Positions 1 to 8,104 are shown, counted from the first letter of the stretch. The stretch: 28,369 bases of DNA from JAAYCI01 sp031549285 (GCA_031549285.1 JAVBPZ010000027.1:1-28369); one strand, 5' to 3'. Made by a program: numbers and translations. Notes: generated from the sequence alone by a model not told the origin.

Positions 1-9
1 AGAGCAGTT

Positions 10-138
10 TTGCCGTTTCAACGGCGGCAGGGCATGAGATGCAAGAGGCATGACCTTTTCAATGCGCCCTCAGGCGCCAGCCGGTACCAGCGCCTTCTAG
101 GCGCTGAGCAAGCCACCCGCTGAGCGGGTGGTCATGAC
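10..138 (+). repeat. Structured interspersed repeat, left copy
   Basis: This segment recurs in inverted orientation at 28230-28358 with about 8 differences in 129 positions. It is a string of small hairpins: GCCGTT/AACGGC at 12-25, GCGCC/GGCGC at 64-77, CAGCGCC/GGCGCTG at 88-106, and CCACCCGC/GCGGGTGG with a TGA loop at 113-131, followed by the palindrome GTCATGAC. There is no open reading frame of note. Hairpin-ended, non-coding repeats of this kind resemble palindrome-associated elements mobilised by IS200/IS605 transposases; that assignment is inference from the hairpin near the edge. The repeat is seen directly. Confidence 0.8.
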
Positions 139-209
139 GGATACACGATACGGGGCGGGAATATGCTATGGATAGAGAGAGGAGGTTTCTGGCAAGTATC
201 GCTGCGAGG

Positions 210-270
210 TTGCCCAAAAAGCAATTTCGCTTTTTGGGCAAGCGGGGGCGCCAGGGCGGCGCCTTTCTTT
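210..270 (+). terminator. Double hairpin with plus-strand T tract
   Basis: A 13-bp stem (TTGCCCAAAAAGC, loop AATTTC, GCTTTTTGGGCAA; 210-241) is followed by GGCGCC-AGGGC-GGCGCC (247-263) and then TTTCTTTTT. The T tract lies on the plus strand, so the better-formed terminator stops transcripts coming from the left-end repeat. The hairpins also lie just past the minus-strand lipoprotein stop and could end that gene, although no T run follows them in that direction. Confidence 0.6.
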
Positions 271-275
271 TTATG

Positions 276-1385
276 TTAGCGGAAGTTTTCCATGACGATG
301 CGGACACAGGAAACCGGAAGGGCATCCATGCTGACATCGTCCCGCAGGATGCCGTTGGTGATGCCATCCTGGTCGGTGGCGAGCGCCGTGAAGATTTCGT
401 CATAATCGGCAAGGGAGAAGGTGGAAAAGCGCGCGGAGGTCATGGCGAGGCCGATGCCGTCCACGTCGGCGCCGAGGAAGATGCTTTGCCCGCCGGGGAA
501 GGTGCCGCTGTAGGAGGCGTCTATGGCGCCCCACACCGAGCCCTCGATTTGTTTTAGGGCGGAGGTGAGGATGGTGGGGGAGTCTGCGCTTTGGTCGGTA
601 TCGACCCCGATGACCCATTTGCTGCCGGTGGCGTCCTCGGCGGCTTTCATGACCGACTGGCCGATGGCACCGCCGCAGGCAAAGATGACCTCGGTGCCTT
701 GCCAGTACCAGTTACTGGCCTCGGCCTGGTACTGGGGGTCCGGGGTGAAGCCGCCACAGTAGATGTATTTTACCTCAACGGAGTTTCTGCCAAGGCCGAG
801 TGTTTGCGCGGCGTATTCCGCGCCCTGGATATACCCGTACCCAAAGCGGATGACCGCAGGGACCGACATGCCGCCAAAGAAACCAAGATTGCGGAAGCCG
901 TCCATGACGGCGGCATAGCCGGCCAGGAAGCCGGCCTGTTCCTCGGCGTAGAGGACCGAGTAGGTGTTGGGGCCGACGCGGGATTCATAGGCGGCGCCGG
1001 TTTTGCCGTTATTGGGCACGCCGTCCAGCAGCACAAAGTGCACGTCTGGGTAGGTGTCCTGCATTTCATACACCGCCGGTTCCAGCAGGTAGCCGGGTAG
1101 CACCAATACCTTGGCGCCGTTTTTCACCGCCTGTTCGATGCACTTTTTATACTCGGCGGTGTTGTTTTCGGCGGGCTCATAGTAAGCGTAGGAGATATCG
1201 TTCTGGGTGCCGTAGTCCTCGATACCGAGCCAGGCCGCCTGGTGAAAATTGTTTAATTCAAAGGTGCCTTTTTCAGAGATGATGAGGGCGAGGTCGGCCT
1301 GCTGCCGGGGGGTGCAGGCGGCAAGAGAGGCCAAAAGCAGTGCGGCCAGGAACAGGCTGGTGATTTTTTGCTTGGGGTTTCGCAT
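276..1385 (-). CDS. BMP-family substrate-binding lipoprotein
   Basis: The 369-residue protein starts with a lipoprotein signal peptide: basic MRNPKQK, a hydrophobic stretch, and lipobox LAAC with the lipidated cysteine at residue 24. The mature part has the periplasmic-binding fold features of the Med/BMP/PnrA family, which binds nucleosides or related ligands for ABC uptake (for example AGFLAGYAA near residue 150 and the VIGVDTDQS stretch near 258). The length is normal for the family. A GAGGAAGG site precedes the ATG. No ABC permease or ATPase gene lies beside it; the upstream neighbour is a hybrid sensor kinase. It may therefore present a ligand to that sensor instead of a transporter, which is inference. 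The ligand cannot be read from the sequence. Confidence 0.85.
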   Translation of the reverse strand: MRNPKQKITSLFLAALLLASLAACTPRQQADLALIISEKGTFELNNFHQAAWLGIEDYGTQNDISYAYYEPAENNTAEYKKCIEQAVKNGAKVLVLPGYLLEPAVYEMQDTYPDVHFVLLDGVPNNGKTGAAYESRVGPNTYSVLYAEEQAGFLAGYAAVMDGFRNLGFFGGMSVPAVIRFGYGYIQGAEYAAQTLGLGRNSVEVKYIYCGGFTPDPQYQAEASNWYWQGTEVIFACGGAIGQSVMKAAEDATGSKWVIGVDTDQSADSPTILTSALKQIEGSVWGAIDASYSGTFPGGQSIFLGADVDGIGLAMTSARFSTFSLADYDEIFTALATDQDGITNGILRDDVSMDALPVSCVRIVMENFR

Positions 1386-1566
1386 AGGGGGATCCTTCCT
1401 CTCAGGGCGAAATGTGGTGGGGCCGTTTGGCGGTTGTATGCGCGCGCAGGGAAAAGAGCGGATAACCGGGGCAAGAGGTGTTACGCTTTTGATGCCCGGC
1501 AGGAACGAGGACGAAGCGGGGTGCTGAAAAGAAACGCTGCCGGCGTATGAAGTTCAACCTTCTTTG

Positions 1567-1739
1567 CCTTAGGTAAGCGATGATTAAATGACGGTGCGGG
1601 CTGGGGGTGCAGGTTTGACCGAGGCCGCATCGCAAAACCGCAGGCAATAATGGATTTATTGTCGAGGATTTTGCGGCGTGCCATTCGGGCAAAGATGTGC
1701 CGCCAAAACGTGCCGGGCTTTAATCAGCGCTTACTTAGG
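1567..1739. mobile_element. Small MITE-like element with terminal inverted repeats
   Basis: The ends are imperfect inverted repeats of about 21 bp. The left end (1567-1588) reads CCTTAGGTAAGCG then ATGATTAAA. The reverse complement of the right end (1719-1739) reads CCTAAGTAAGCG then CTGATTAAA. Inside is a nested hairpin: CGCAAAA pairs with TTTTGCG around CAATAA/TTATTG, centred near 1655. The right end overlaps the TAA stop of the sensor kinase, so an insertion here could have supplied the present C-terminus. No transposase is encoded. The 1386-1734 gap holds this element and otherwise only the untranslated leader of the lipoprotein gene; I see no convincing promoter for that gene. Confidence 0.5.
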
Positions 1740-4272
1740 TCGAGAAAGCCTTTTGCAGTGCGGTGATGAGGTCCGCGTAGCTGACGGGTTTGGTGATGTA
1801 GCCGTCCATGCCGGAGGCAAGGGCCTGGTCGATATCCGACTGGAATGCGCCGGCCGACATGGCGATGATTTTGACGGTTTTGCTGTCCGGACGCCCGGAG
1901 GTGCGGATGGTGTGGGCGGCGGTGTGGCCGTCCATATGTTTCATCTGGATGTCCATGAGGACGAGGTGGTAATGCCCGACGGGAGAGGAGACGAACTTGT
2001 CCACCGCGACCAGGCCGTCGTCGGCGGAGTCTATGATGGCGCCGCTGTCCTCCAACATGGAGAGCACGATCTCGCGGTTTATGTCGATGTCGTCCACCAG
2101 CAGGATGCGCTTACCGGTGAGGTTTAGCGGGGCGTCCTGTGCGGCAGAGGGCGTTTGTGCGACGGCCATGGTTCCCGGAAGTGACGACGCGGGAAGCAGG
2201 GCGGGGTCGGCGTTTTCGAACTCCAGCGTGAAGGAGAATTCGCTGCCGTTGCCCTCTTCACTGTCCACCTGGATGCCGGTGCCGCCCAGCAGGTGGATGA
2301 TGCGATTGGAGATGGGCAGGCCGAGGCCGGTGCCGCCGTAAATGCGGGCAATGTTGATATCGCCCTGTTCGAAGGCGCCAAAGATTTTTTCGATGTTTTT
2401 CTGGCTGATGCCGATGCCGAAATCTTGCACGGCAAAGTGGATTTTTGTGTGGTCCGGGTAGTCTGCGGGTTGGCGCGAGAGTTTTATGAAGATTTTACCG
2501 TTATTTTTGGAGAATTTAATGGCGTTGGAAACAAGGTTGATGATGACCTGGCGCATACGCACATCGTCGCTGTTGATGCACAGGGGCTGGCCGGCGAAGT
2601 CCGGCGCTTGCAGCTGCAGGGAGATGTCCTTTTCAGCGGCCTGTTTTTCCAGGATATCCAATACCTCGCCAAGGGTGTTCATGAGGTCGAAGGGAGCGGT
2701 GTAGAGGTTGAAGCTGCCGCTTTCAATTTTGGAGATGTCCAGCACATCGTTGATGATGGTGAGCAGGTGCTTGGCCGCGTTGTCTATGGTGGAGAGGCTT
2801 TTGGTGAGTTTTTCGTCATGGGTTTGGCGGCGGGCGATCTCGGTCATGCCAATGATGGCGTTCATGGGGGTGCGTATTTCGTGGCTCATGCGGGACAAAA
2901 ATTCGCTTTTGGCGCGGTTGGAAGCCTCGGCCTTTTCTGACATGACCACGTACTCGGTGACGTCGGTGAACACCGCACAGATGCCGGAATCCCCTTCGCC
3001 GCTTTTCATGCGGATGAAGAAGGCGTCGAAATATAGCTTTTCGCCGTGCTTGCCGGCGAAGGTGAAGGTGCCGGCATAGCTGTTCTTTTTGCTGTTTTGG
3101 AATTTGCGGTAGATGGTGTTAATAACGTCGGTGTTGCGGTTTAGGATTTCGATGTTGGCCGAGTGGATGTCCGGCAGGGTGGCGCCATCCTCCGGGCCGG
3201 TGACATAGGTGGTTTTGGCGGGGTTGTTTTGGTATAGTTTTATGAAGCGGTCGTTATAGAACATGATGGCGTTTGGCATCATGTTCAGGATTTTTGCGTT
3301 GTTGTCCAGCATTTTGTTGGCGTTTGCCATGAGCTGGGCGTAGCTGCCCTGGTAGAGGAGATTGTCCTGTATGCGAGCGGCCAGGTTGCCGGTGGCGACC
3401 TCGGCTGTGACGGTGTTCATGCTGCCCACAAGGGCGGAGATGGCCTGGGTGACCTCGAAAAAGGCGCGGTAGATGGAGCCGAACTCATCCTTGCGGGCGA
3501 GCAGCTTTTCGGAAAAAGCGATGTCCAGGTCCCCGCGGGAGAAGCTGAGGATGTCATCGGTTAGCTTCAGGATGGGGTTGGAAAAATAGCGCCGGCCATA
3601 AAACACGATGAACAGGAAGATGATGACAAAGGTGGAGACGCCGAAGATGATTAGGCTTACCTGGAAATCACGGATGGCGGTGTGCATGGGGGTGGAGTCT
3701 ACATCGGTGCCGAGGAAGGCGACCACCTTTCCGCGGGAGTTAAAAATGGGGGCATAGGCATAGTAGACCGAGCCGTATTCCTCGTCGGAATAATAGCGTG
3801 CCTCGTGGAACGGAACGCCGCTGGAGAGCACCTCCTCGGCACCGGGGAAGACGTCCTTGTTTTCCTGTGTGCCGAAGTGGCTGTCGTCATAGACATTGGT
3901 GTTTTCATCCAGGTAGGCGTCGAAAATATAGGTGTAGCTGTCCGGGTCGCCATCGTCGACCAGGATGTACAAAGAATCTACCCCAAAGATGTTTTTCAGG
4001 CGATAGAGGGTGTTGATGAGGGAAAAATAATATTCGTCTTTTTCCTGGGTTTGGGCGTATTCCTCGATTTTGTCGCCATCGACCTGGGTGGCGATGAATT
4101 CATTGGTTTCGAGGACCTGCTGGTTATAGTTTTGCTGATAGATGGATACAAAGCTGCTGCGTACCACAAAAAAGAAAATGAGCAGCAAAACCAGCACAAT
4201 GGAAACGACGAAAAAGGCGATGCTCATGTAAAATGAGCGACGCCCGTTTTTGGCGGAAAAAAGGTTGCGCAC
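1735..4272 (-). CDS. Membrane hybrid histidine kinase/response regulator (Cache-like, HAMP, PAS)
   Basis: With a GTG start at 4272, 10 nt after AAAGGA, the protein has 845 residues. The frame stays open upstream to 4416 but without a better start. Order of parts: membrane segment 15-38; an extracytoplasmic Cache-like domain of about 165 residues; membrane segment about 205-226; HAMP; a PAS-like region about 325-440; HisKA with the phospho-acceptor H464 in SRMSHEIRTPMNA; HATPase with the N-box VSNAIKF and GGTGLGLP; and a C-terminal receiver domain with D729, D774 and K828. It should autophosphorylate on H464 and pass phosphate to D774. No output protein is adjacent. The neighbouring BMP lipoprotein is a candidate ligand presenter. 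The signal is unknown. Confidence 0.93.
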   Translation of the reverse strand: MRNLFSAKNGRRSFYMSIAFFVVSIVLVLLLIFFFVVRSSFVSIYQQNYNQQVLETNEFIATQVDGDKIEEYAQTQEKDEYYFSLINTLYRLKNIFGVDSLYILVDDGDPDSYTYIFDAYLDENTNVYDDSHFGTQENKDVFPGAEEVLSSGVPFHEARYYSDEEYGSVYYAYAPIFNSRGKVVAFLGTDVDSTPMHTAIRDFQVSLIIFGVSTFVIIFLFIVFYGRRYFSNPILKLTDDILSFSRGDLDIAFSEKLLARKDEFGSIYRAFFEVTQAISALVGSMNTVTAEVATGNLAARIQDNLLYQGSYAQLMANANKMLDNNAKILNMMPNAIMFYNDRFIKLYQNNPAKTTYVTGPEDGATLPDIHSANIEILNRNTDVINTIYRKFQNSKKNSYAGTFTFAGKHGEKLYFDAFFIRMKSGEGDSGICAVFTDVTEYVVMSEKAEASNRAKSEFLSRMSHEIRTPMNAIIGMTEIARRQTHDEKLTKSLSTIDNAAKHLLTIINDVLDISKIESGSFNLYTAPFDLMNTLGEVLDILEKQAAEKDISLQLQAPDFAGQPLCINSDDVRMRQVIINLVSNAIKFSKNNGKIFIKLSRQPADYPDHTKIHFAVQDFGIGISQKNIEKIFGAFEQGDINIARIYGGTGLGLPISNRIIHLLGGTGIQVDSEEGNGSEFSFTLEFENADPALLPASSLPGTMAVAQTPSAAQDAPLNLTGKRILLVDDIDINREIVLSMLEDSGAIIDSADDGLVAVDKFVSSPVGHYHLVLMDIQMKHMDGHTAAHTIRTSGRPDSKTVKIIAMSAGAFQSDIDQALASGMDGYITKPVSYADLITALQKAFST

Positions 4273-4387
4273 AAGCAACAAATCCTTTCGTTGCGGGGTT
4301 GGTGCAAAAACGCCGGAAAGTCTTGGTGGAGCGAAGAAAGGCGCGGTGGGAAAAAGAAGGAAAAATGACCGACGAAATATCCCCTTG

Positions 4388-4416
4388 ATAGTACAAAATA
4401 TGGCGACAGATGTCAA
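4388..4416 (-). promoter_or_regulatory. Sigma-A promoter of the 845-residue kinase
   Basis: On the minus strand, TTGACA (4416-4411), a 17-bp spacer and TACTAT (4393-4388). Transcription would begin near 4381 and leave a leader of about 110 nt before the GTG start at 4272. The -35 is a perfect consensus match. Confidence 0.8.
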
Positions 4417-4481
4417 TTCAAGAGACGGGCGGGCAGGTTATAAAAGAATAAAAATGCGAAGAAGCGCAAAATATAAAAACG

Positions 4482-4504
4482 CCCCGCACAAATGGCGTGC
4501 GGGG
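4482..4504 (-). terminator. Intrinsic terminator after the second hybrid kinase
   Basis: An 8-bp GC stem CCCCGCAC/GTGCGGGG with a 7-nt loop. Read on the minus strand it is followed by CGTTTTTATATTTT. It lies about 180 nt beyond the stop of the kinase at 4683. The 4505-4682 stretch shows nothing else. Confidence 0.7.
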
Positions 4505-4682
4505 AGAAACGAAGAATGGGTCAGGTGAAGTTTTTGGGATTTTGTAAAAATTACCGAAAGCGGGCGGGCGGACAAACACGAAAGGGACAGGTCCGACGGG
4601 TCCTGAAAATACCGGCCGGGTTTGTTCCGCATTTGCGCGCGGCCTTGCGCTTTGCGGCGAAGGGGCTGGAACCCCCTGCACC

Positions 4683-6038
4683 TTAAAGAGACAGAACCGA
4701 GCGGACGCTGTCCTCGACCTGCTGCACCGCGAAAGGTTTGCCGATGTGGGCGTTCATGCCGGCGGCCAGGGCGGCCTCGACATCTTTTGGGTAGACGCTG
4801 GCGGTGAGGGCGATGATGGGAATGGTGGTGGCGGTGGAAGTGCCGCTGGCACGGATTTGGCGGGTGGCCTCGTACCCGTCCATGACCGGCATTTGGATAT
4901 CCATGAGGATAAGGTTGTACCGGGTGGGCGCGGCAAGGTATTTTTGCAGTGCCTCTTGGCCGCTGCCGGCGGCTTCTACGGTGGCGCCAAAGCCTTCGAA
5001 GATGTTTTCGGCGATGAGGCGGTTTATTTCGGAGTCTTCCGCCACCAGAACGGTTTTGCCGGTGAGGTTCAGCGGTGTGGCGGAGCGCAGAAGCAGAGGA
5101 TCGAAGCTGGCGGAGGCGGGGGCATTTTGGGCGATGCGTGTCCACAGGCTGAAGTAAAAGGTGCTGCCCTTACCCAGGGTGCTGTCCGCCTGCAGCTGGC
5201 CGCCCATGGCCTGTACCAGCCGCTGTGCGATGGGCAGGCCGAGGCCGGTGCCCAGTGTTTGCCGGTCGTCGCCGGCGCGGAAGGGGGTGAACAGGGTTTC
5301 CAATGAGTCGGTATCGAACCCGATGCCGTTGTCGGTGATGCGCCACTCTAGCTGGACGCTGCCGTCCTGTGTGGCGAGCGGGCGTACCGAGAGGGCGATT
5401 TCCCCGGCATAAGGGGTGAAATTAATAGCGTTGGAAAGCAGGTTTACCACGACCTTTTGCAGGTGGGGGCCATCGCACAAAATATATTTGGGAAGGCCAT
5501 TGGCAAGGTCTAGACGGAAATAATGGTGTTTGGCCTCCAGCGCGGACTGGACAGATTTGCAGATTTCCTCGATCTCGTGGTCCAACTGCATGGGGGTTTC
5601 CCGGATGACCACCTGGCCGGCCTCGATTTTGGACAGGTCCAGGATATCGTTGATGAGGGCCAGCAGGTGGGTGGTGGAGATGCTGATGTTATCGACGTAG
5701 AAATGGATTTTTTCGAGGTCGTCGGTGTCCTTGGCCATGCGGCACATGCCCACAATGGCGTTCATGGGGGTGCGGACTTCATGGCTCATGCGAGAGGCGA
5801 AATCGCTGTTGGAAAGAGGGGAAGAGTCTGGCGGAGGGGGGGAGGCGGCGCGGGAAAAAGCGGGAATACCGCAGAAAAATGCACCCAGAAGCAGGCAGAT
5901 TTGCACAGCGATGAGGGCGGCGGAAACGGCCTGGCCGGAAGAAAGGGTGACCGCGAAAATGACCGCGAGCACAACCGCACCCAGGCAACACAGGCAAAAT
6001 GCCAGAAGAAGGGCGTTCTTTTTGGAAAAATGTTTCAT
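4683..6038 (-). CDS. Short hybrid histidine kinase/response regulator
   Basis: I chose the ATG at 6038 (MKHFSKK) because it follows a purine-rich AGAAAGGGCGG; the frame runs 19 codons further up without a site. The 451-residue product has two membrane segments (about 8-30 and 38-58) joined by a very short loop, so there is almost no external sensor. HisKA follows (H86 in SRMSHEVRTPMNA), then HATPase (N-box LLSNAINF near 200, GLGLP near 265), and a receiver with E334/D335, phospho-acceptor D380 and K434. It lacks HAMP and PAS domains. It probably senses through the membrane or through a partner, perhaps the larger kinase next door. Both kinases have the same HisKA-HATPase-REC tail and neither has a DNA-binding output in the window. 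Confidence 0.92.
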   Translation of the reverse strand: MKHFSKKNALLLAFCLCCLGAVVLAVIFAVTLSSGQAVSAALIAVQICLLLGAFFCGIPAFSRAASPPPPDSSPLSNSDFASRMSHEVRTPMNAIVGMCRMAKDTDDLEKIHFYVDNISISTTHLLALINDILDLSKIEAGQVVIRETPMQLDHEIEEICKSVQSALEAKHHYFRLDLANGLPKYILCDGPHLQKVVVNLLSNAINFTPYAGEIALSVRPLATQDGSVQLEWRITDNGIGFDTDSLETLFTPFRAGDDRQTLGTGLGLPIAQRLVQAMGGQLQADSTLGKGSTFYFSLWTRIAQNAPASASFDPLLLRSATPLNLTGKTVLVAEDSEINRLIAENIFEGFGATVEAAGSGQEALQKYLAAPTRYNLILMDIQMPVMDGYEATRQIRASGTSTATTIPIIALTASVYPKDVEAALAAGMNAHIGKPFAVQQVEDSVRSVLSL

Positions 6039-6128
6039 GGGTAGGATACCGCCCTTTCTGCTGGGGATGTATGTGATATTGCCAGGATGTGGCAACGAAA
6101 AAAACCCGCGGCAGAGGGGCTTTTCTAA

Positions 6129-6156
6129 ATTTTATCATGGATTTAACAGGTGTCAA
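6129..6156 (-). promoter_or_regulatory. Promoter of the short hybrid kinase
   Basis: Minus strand TTGACA (6156-6151), 16-bp spacer, TAAAAT (6134-6129). The leader contains a small hairpin TTGCCA/TGGCAA at 6079-6095, before the ATG at 6038. Confidence 0.7.
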
Positions 6157-6191
6157 GTTGATGAGGGTGCGGGCAGGGACAAAAAAGGAAC

Positions 6192-6233
6192 GCAAAAATA
6201 CAGGGACTGCAGAAACAGCCCCTGTATTTTTGC
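6192..6233 (-). terminator. Bidirectional-looking hairpin after the CDGSH gene
   Basis: A 14-bp stem, GCAAAAATACAGGG paired with CCCTGTATTTTTGC, loop of 14 nt. On the minus strand it lies about 60 nt after the CDGSH stop, with T runs in the stem and just after (GCGTTCCTTTTTT). Confidence 0.65.
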
Positions 6234-6290
6234 AAGGAGATGTGGGGAGAGGGTGGTTCCCCAAGGGTTTTAATAGGGAAGACGGGCTTT

Positions 6291-7013
6291 CTAGGTATCG
6301 TGCCCGCGCATGTGGGGGCAGCGCAGGTGCGAGGTGTCGCAGAAGGGCATGTTTTTGGATTCGCCGCAGCGGCACAGGGTCATGCGGTTGCGGATTTCGT
6401 ATTCTTCCCCGTCGGCGCCTTCCAACGGGATGCCGCCGGTTACCGACAAGGGACCGCGCCAGCCGGCGGCGCTGTCCTGCACCAGGCCGATTTCCTGTGG
6501 GAGGTCCGGTTCGATGGCGGTGCCGTCCTTTTCTACCACTGTGAGGCGGCCGGACAGGCAGGCGCAGGATTCATCGATGGCCAGCTGTTTGTTCTGGTCG
6601 TCGCCGGATTCCAGCGCGGCCTCCCATACGCCGAGGCCACGGTCGCAAAAGCGTACCCCGGCGCAGAGGGACTCATTGTCCAGCAGGTCGACCTGCTCAC
6701 CCTCGTACCGCGTGCAGCCGGAAAGATAGCTTTCGCGGGAGGCGGTCTCTTCGCCCTCGAAGCCGGTGCTTTCATGGGTGCCGTCGCAGTAAGGTTTTTC
6801 CTTTGAGTGGCCGCAGCGGCACAAAGCGTAGCAGCCGGACTCCGGCATATAGTCTTTTCCGTCCTTCCACGCGAGGGAGGTTCCCTGGCGGTCGATTTCA
6901 ATAATGTTTTGCCGCAGAGGAATATCCCCGGTTACCTCATACGGGCCGTTTTTGTGGATGCGGATTTTTTTCTTTTGTTCCAAGTGAATCACACACCTTT
7001 CCGAAGCCACCAC
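6291..7013 (-). CDS. CDGSH - Fer4_19 - CDGSH iron-sulfur protein
   Basis: The 240-residue soluble protein carries two CDGSH-type [2Fe-2S] sites. The first is CRCGHSKEKPYCDGTH (C65, C67, C76, H80). The second is CRCGESKNMPFCDTSH (C214, C216, C225, H229), in which the usual glycine of CDGSH is threonine. Between them (about 95-165) is a cysteine-bearing segment (C100, C117, C123, C150, C152) like the divergent mono-cluster Fer4_19 domain. Such three-part proteins are known in bacteria but their physiological role is unsettled; electron transfer or redox sensing is likely. The start is uncertain: GTG at 7013 is the longest choice, while GTG at 6992 and TTG at 6983 lie just after GGAAAGG. It is transcribed alone. 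Confidence 0.85.
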   Translation of the reverse strand: MVASERCVIHLEQKKKIRIHKNGPYEVTGDIPLRQNIIEIDRQGTSLAWKDGKDYMPESGCYALCRCGHSKEKPYCDGTHESTGFEGEETASRESYLSGCTRYEGEQVDLLDNESLCAGVRFCDRGLGVWEAALESGDDQNKQLAIDESCACLSGRLTVVEKDGTAIEPDLPQEIGLVQDSAAGWRGPLSVTGGIPLEGADGEEYEIRNRMTLCRCGESKNMPFCDTSHLRCPHMRGHDT

Positions 7014-7060
7014 CGACTGGAGTATGGATGGATTTTGTGAGGGCTTCCGTAAGTCCGCCT

Positions 7061-7066
7061 ATTATA
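7061..7066 (-). promoter_or_regulatory. -10 box for the CDGSH gene
   Basis: The minus strand reads GAGTGTATAATAGG, giving a perfect TATAAT at 7066-7061. The region where a -35 should sit is T-rich (TTTTTT), without a good TTGACA. The start of transcription would be near 7054, 40-70 nt before the candidate starts. Confidence 0.5.
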
Positions 7067-7154
7067 CACTCTTCTATCTTAAAAAAAAAGTAAAAACGAA
7101 AAAATGACCAAATTGTAATTTTTTTATGACATGGGGCGGAAGGAGGGGCGGGCA

Positions 7155-7163
7155 TGGTATAAT
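7155..7163 (+). promoter_or_regulatory. Extended -10 promoter for the 7362 gene
   Basis: TGG followed by TATAAT (7158-7163) is an extended -10 element; no good -35 stands 17 bp upstream. It would give a leader of about 190 nt before the ATG at 7362. The remaining part of the 7014-7361 gap is an A/T-rich divergent promoter region with no gene I can support. Confidence 0.5.
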
Positions 7164-7361
7164 GGCGGTACGAAAAGGAAAATGCCGGTGGCGCCATGAG
7201 GATGTGCGGATTTATGCGGCGCGGTGCAGCGGTGCTGGTGTGGGTGTCCGCACAAAAGAAGTCACAGCCGCCGGAGCAGCGCGGAACGGAATTGACCAAC
7301 AGAAGAAGCGGCAGGGCATTTTTCTGAATTTTCAAAATAGTATTTTGGGGAGGTTTATGGT

Positions 7362-7736
7362 ATGGCAGACAAAAACAAGATGGTAGATTTCCCACAATAT
7401 AACCCGGATGAGCGGGTACCGTTTCCGCCGCCGGACCCGGGGGCGGTAACACAGAGGGCCCGGGAGGCGTGTGCCGCAGAGTTTGATACGCAGGGGCTGA
7501 ATACCTATGCGGTGGCGCCGGACGACGCCCGGGGCGAGAATGCGCTGGAAAATGCGCAAAAAAAACCGGAGGAAGCCAAAGAGAAACCGTTTTATGAGAG
7601 GTATGACCCCGATCCGTCCGCGCCGGACCCCTCGCAGACGCGGCCGGGCGAGCCGGATATTCGCGACCCGGAGACAAGGCTGCCGGAGGGGTTTGATTTG
7701 CAGTCCCTGAGCCCGGACGTGGATTTGAAAGAGTGA
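7362..7736 (+). CDS. Small acidic, proline-rich hypothetical protein
   Basis: The 124-residue product begins at an ATG preceded by GGGGAGG with good spacing. It has no signal peptide, membrane segment or cysteine. It is rich in proline, aspartate and glutamate (YNPDERVPFPPPDPG near the start; DPDPSAPDPSQTRPGEPD near residue 85) and looks intrinsically disordered. I do not recognise the family. It is flanked by the divergent CDGSH gene and a structured intergenic region, and has its own promoter, so it is likely monocistronic. The good ribosome site and regular codon use support a real gene. Confidence 0.65.
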   Translation: MADKNKMVDFPQYNPDERVPFPPPDPGAVTQRAREACAAEFDTQGLNTYAVAPDDARGENALENAQKKPEEAKEKPFYERYDPDPSAPDPSQTRPGEPDIRDPETRLPEGFDLQSLSPDVDLKE

Positions 7737-7782
7737 GGGAAGGCGTCGTACGGCGAAGTGTACGGAAAAACAACAATAAAAA

Positions 7783-7810
7783 GGCCGGCCCCTGGATGTG
7801 AGGGCCGGCC
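7783..7810 (-). terminator. GC-rich terminator hairpin with minus-strand T tract
   Basis: GGCCGGCCC (7783-7791), 10-nt loop, GGGCCGGCC (7802-7810). On the minus strand it is followed by TTTTTATTG, a typical intrinsic terminator. On the plus strand no T run follows, so it serves the minus strand even though hydA already has its own terminator at 8033-8073. Confidence 0.7.
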
Positions 7811-8032
7811 GAGCCAAGGTGAATCGCTGCGCAGCAGCGAGACTAGCGCCGCAGCGCTGTTTCGAGGGCCGAGATGAGGATGGATTTACTACTTCGCGGT
7901 CTCTGCCCAAGAGATTGAAAGGATGGCGGCCTGCGTGCTGCCGCGGGATGCGCGCCGAAGGCGCGGGGCCGGGGCTTTGCCCCGAGGTAAATACCCGTTA
8001 TTTGTAGTATGGGAAGAAGGGCGCTGAAAAAT
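7811..8032. ncRNA. Candidate structured RNA between two terminators
   Basis: This 222-nt stretch is almost entirely hairpins: TCGCTG/CAGCGA near 7822-7838, AGCGC/GCGCT near 7850, TCTCT/AGAGA near 7905, GCGGC/GCCGC near 7930, CGCGCC-GAA-GGCGCG near 7950, and GGGGC-TTT-GCCCC near 7973. A long-range pairing ATTTAC/GTAAAT closes several of them into a multibranched shape. No convincing ORF or ribosome site is present. A minus-strand T-tailed terminator lies on one side and a two-way one on the other. I do not recognise it as 6S, tmRNA, RNase P, SRP or a named riboswitch. Strand is undecided; the minus strand fits the 7783 terminator better. Confidence 0.4.
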
Positions 8033-8073
8033 AACGATCCCCCGGACCGCGTTGGTGTGTCCGGGGGATCGTT
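8033..8073 (-). terminator. Terminator of the hydrogenase operon
   Basis: A 15-bp perfect stem, AACGATCCCCCGGAC (8033-8047) with GTCCGGGGGATCGTT (8059-8073). On the minus strand it is followed by ATTTTTC. On the plus strand it is followed by TTC, so it may act both ways. It lies about 30 nt past the hydA stop. Confidence 0.9.
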
Positions 8074-8104
8074 TTCAAATATGCGTAGAACGACCTGGGG
8101 CCGC

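Noticed and set aside
1..138. CRISPR array suggested by short repeated palindromes
   Set aside because: The hairpins differ from one another and there are no regularly spaced identical repeats with unique spacers.
1567..1739. Integron attC site
   Set aside because: The inverted repeats lack the GTTRRRY/RYYYAAC core sites and no integrase is present.
7196..7327. 43-codon ORF (MRMCGFMRRG...) upstream of the 7362 gene
   Set aside because: There is no properly spaced ribosome site; the sequence reads like a leader.
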